From contig CAZJGK010000120.1 in NCBI GenBank assembly GCA_964545545.1, positions 1 to 6,783 on the forward strand: 6,783 nucleotides of DNA, written 5' to 3'. The notes under the pieces are model-generated. The model ran no database searches. It was not told the origin of the DNA and was given only the letters and a program-made list of their open reading frames with translations. Made by a program: the position numbers and the translations under genes. Shown here in pieces: positions 5,667 through 6,783 of this stretch; within the stretch, counting starts at the first letter, position 1; each line of letters starts with the position of its first letter. This DNA is from JAHJTW01 sp964545545 (lineage in GTDB: Bacteria; Krumholzibacteriota; Krumholzibacteriia; LZORAL124-64-63).

Positions 5667-6783
5667 CGGTGTGCTCCCCTACCGCATCCCGAATGCGTTT
5701 CTGTTCGCGCTGCAAAGCGGCGTTTTTCATGTCGGCCAGCCCCTTGACCATTTCCGTATCCCGCTCGCCGCTCTGTTGCTCCCAGCGTTCCATCACCTGG
5801 CGGGCCAGATCCTGCTGGCCCATGGCCTGGTAGATGGTGAACTGGACACGATAGTAGAATCTGCGGTCGGGATGGGCGGCTATCTGGTCCGTAACCCAGT
5901 TGAGGGCCAGGTCAGAGGCGCCGCCGCTGAGCATGCCGCGCAAACAGGTAAAGACCACCTTTTCCTCGACATCGGGGGGAACGTTGCCGGCCAACGAACT
6001 CAAAAAGGCCTTCGCTTCGTCATCCTGGTAGGACTGGATGAGCAGCAGGGGATAGAATTCCAGGGCCTGGTCGTTGTACGGGGAAATGTCCAGACTGGCC
6101 TTGAAGGCGATCAGCGCCTTGTTGAGGTTCGCGTTGTAGCTCAGGCTGTCGGTACCGGCGAACTTGTCGGCCTTCAGGTAGAACTCGTAACCGGCGCGGT
6201 TCAAAGCGGCGGGATAATTCCCCAGCAGGTGCACGGAATTCGCGTTCCGGAAAATATCGGTTCTGGCCTTGCCGAGCATATCCAGCAGCGTGTCCAGCTG
6301 AGCCGCATTCAGATCCCGCCCCTTGACGCCCAGGGACAAGGTCTTGTCCGAGGTGACCGGGAGTCCCGACATGGCCACGAATTCCCCCTGGCGCGCCGGG
6401 GTGTCGCCGGCCATGAGGGAGCCCATCTCGTACACGCCCAGGATATTCTCCAGCACCCGCTGCGGGTCGGTCATAGGCAAATCGTCGGGACTTTCGGTGT
6501 CGACCAGGCGATAGGCCATACCCTCCATCCGCAGATGGCTATAGTAGCGCTCCATGTTTTCGCGTGGAATGGTCACGGCGAAATAGACGGGTCTCTGCAA
6601 ACCCGCGCGGTTGGTGGTGATGATGTCGTGCAGCACGAAATCCTTGACCATCACCAGGGTCCGCTGGCCCGTCTTGGGGTCCTCGTAAACCTTAAAATGG
6701 AGCTTGTCGATCTCCGCGTCGGTGCGCTCCATGGCCACGGCATTGTCGGCATGTTTGATCTGTTTGATGTACCAGGGCAGATT
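5653..6783 (-). CDS. DUF2723 (TMEM260-like) membrane glycosyltransferase, C-terminal part
   Basis: The reading frame is open to the right edge, so this is a 376-residue C-terminal fragment. The in-frame GTG at 6738 is not the start, because conserved coding continues upstream of it. The first residues, NLPWYIKQIKH, followed by VMVKDFVLHDIITTNRAG and PVYFAVTIP (about 44-71), match my recollection of the region after the membrane domain of DUF2723 proteins, where LPWYIKQ, an HxII..N stretch and PVYFA recur. From about residue 190 onward the chain is helical with TPR-like spacing: ALIAFKASLDISPYNDQAL (about 223-241) and YYRVQFTIYQAMGQQDLA (about 310-327). No membrane helix is visible in the fragment. 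DUF2723 proteins are polytopic; the human member TMEM260 is an O-mannosyltransferase with a TPR tail. Activity here is inferred. The 3' end overlaps the epimerase start by 14 nt, implying one operon. The catalytic membrane domain is outside the window. Confidence 0.8.
   Translation of the reverse strand, partial: NLPWYIKQIKHADNAVAMERTDAEIDKLHFKVYEDPKTGQRTLVMVKDFVLHDIITTNRAGLQRPVYFAVTIPRENMERYYSHLRMEGMAYRLVDTESPDDLPMTDPQRVLENILGVYEMGSLMAGDTPARQGEFVAMSGLPVTSDKTLSLGVKGRDLNAAQLDTLLDMLGKARTDIFRNANSVHLLGNYPAALNRAGYEFYLKADKFAGTDSLSYNANLNKALIAFKASLDISPYNDQALEFYPLLLIQSYQDDEAKAFLSSLAGNVPPDVEEKVVFTCLRGMLSGGASDLALNWVTDQIAAHPDRRFYYRVQFTIYQAMGQQDLARQVMERWEQQSGERDTEMVKGLADMKNAALQREQKRIRDAVGEHTDGKN

Noticed and set aside
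4839..5747. A 302-codon plus-strand open frame across the N gap.
   Set aside because: Mirror of the epimerase frame and includes the unknown bases; no recognisable motif.
6323..6514. Short plus-strand open frame opposite the DUF2723 gene.
   Set aside because: Sixty-three codons, no motif or convincing ribosome site, fully antisense to a conserved coding region.
1..6783. CRISPR array, tRNA/rRNA, insertion sequence, phage or defence genes.
   Set aside because: No repeated spacer pattern, RNA gene signature, transposase motif or terminal repeats were seen; nearly all the sequence is coding for glycan-related genes.

Overview
This window is a GC-rich bacterial fragment, roughly 60% G+C by eye, in which every supported gene lies on the minus strand, so transcription runs right to left. 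A run of exactly 100 N shows it is a scaffold from a draft or metagenome-derived genome. The gene content (YfhO, DUF2723, dolichol-phosphate-mannose-synthase-like GT2) and codon use resemble uncultured high-GC lineages of the FCB group, such as Krumholzibacteriota or Eisenbacteria. That placement is a weak inference, because no taxonomic marker is present.

Layout in transcription order: (1) 6783-5653, the C-terminal part of a DUF2723 (TMEM260-like) membrane glycosyltransferase with a helical, TPR-like tail; its start lies outside the window. (2) 5666-4743, an extended-SDR nucleotide-sugar epimerase/dehydratase, interrupted by the N gap. (3) 4746-3793, a polyprenyl-phosphate glycosyltransferase of family GT2 with two C-terminal membrane helices (CsbB/GtrB/DPM-like). 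(4) About 3800-2865, a second GT2 enzyme of the rhamnosyltransferase-like type. (5) An 84-nt gap with a plausible sigma70-type promoter and an imperfect dyad. (6) 2780-195, a YfhO-family polytopic membrane protein. (7) 202-1, the N-terminus of a DPM1-like GT2, cut by the left edge.

Four of the five gene junctions overlap by 4 to 14 nt, which suggests translational coupling within two blocks: DUF2723-epimerase-GT2-GT2 and YfhO-GT2. The only real intergenic space separates the blocks and carries the candidate promoter.

Taken together this looks like an envelope or protein glycosylation locus. The epimerase would supply or convert a nucleotide sugar. The DPM/CsbB-like GT2 enzymes would load sugars onto a polyprenyl phosphate at the cytoplasmic face. 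The two multi-spanning proteins (DUF2723 and YfhO families) would transfer lipid-linked sugar on the outer face. The component families are known; the unusual point is their combination. No RNA gene, mobile element, CRISPR array or convincing terminator was seen.
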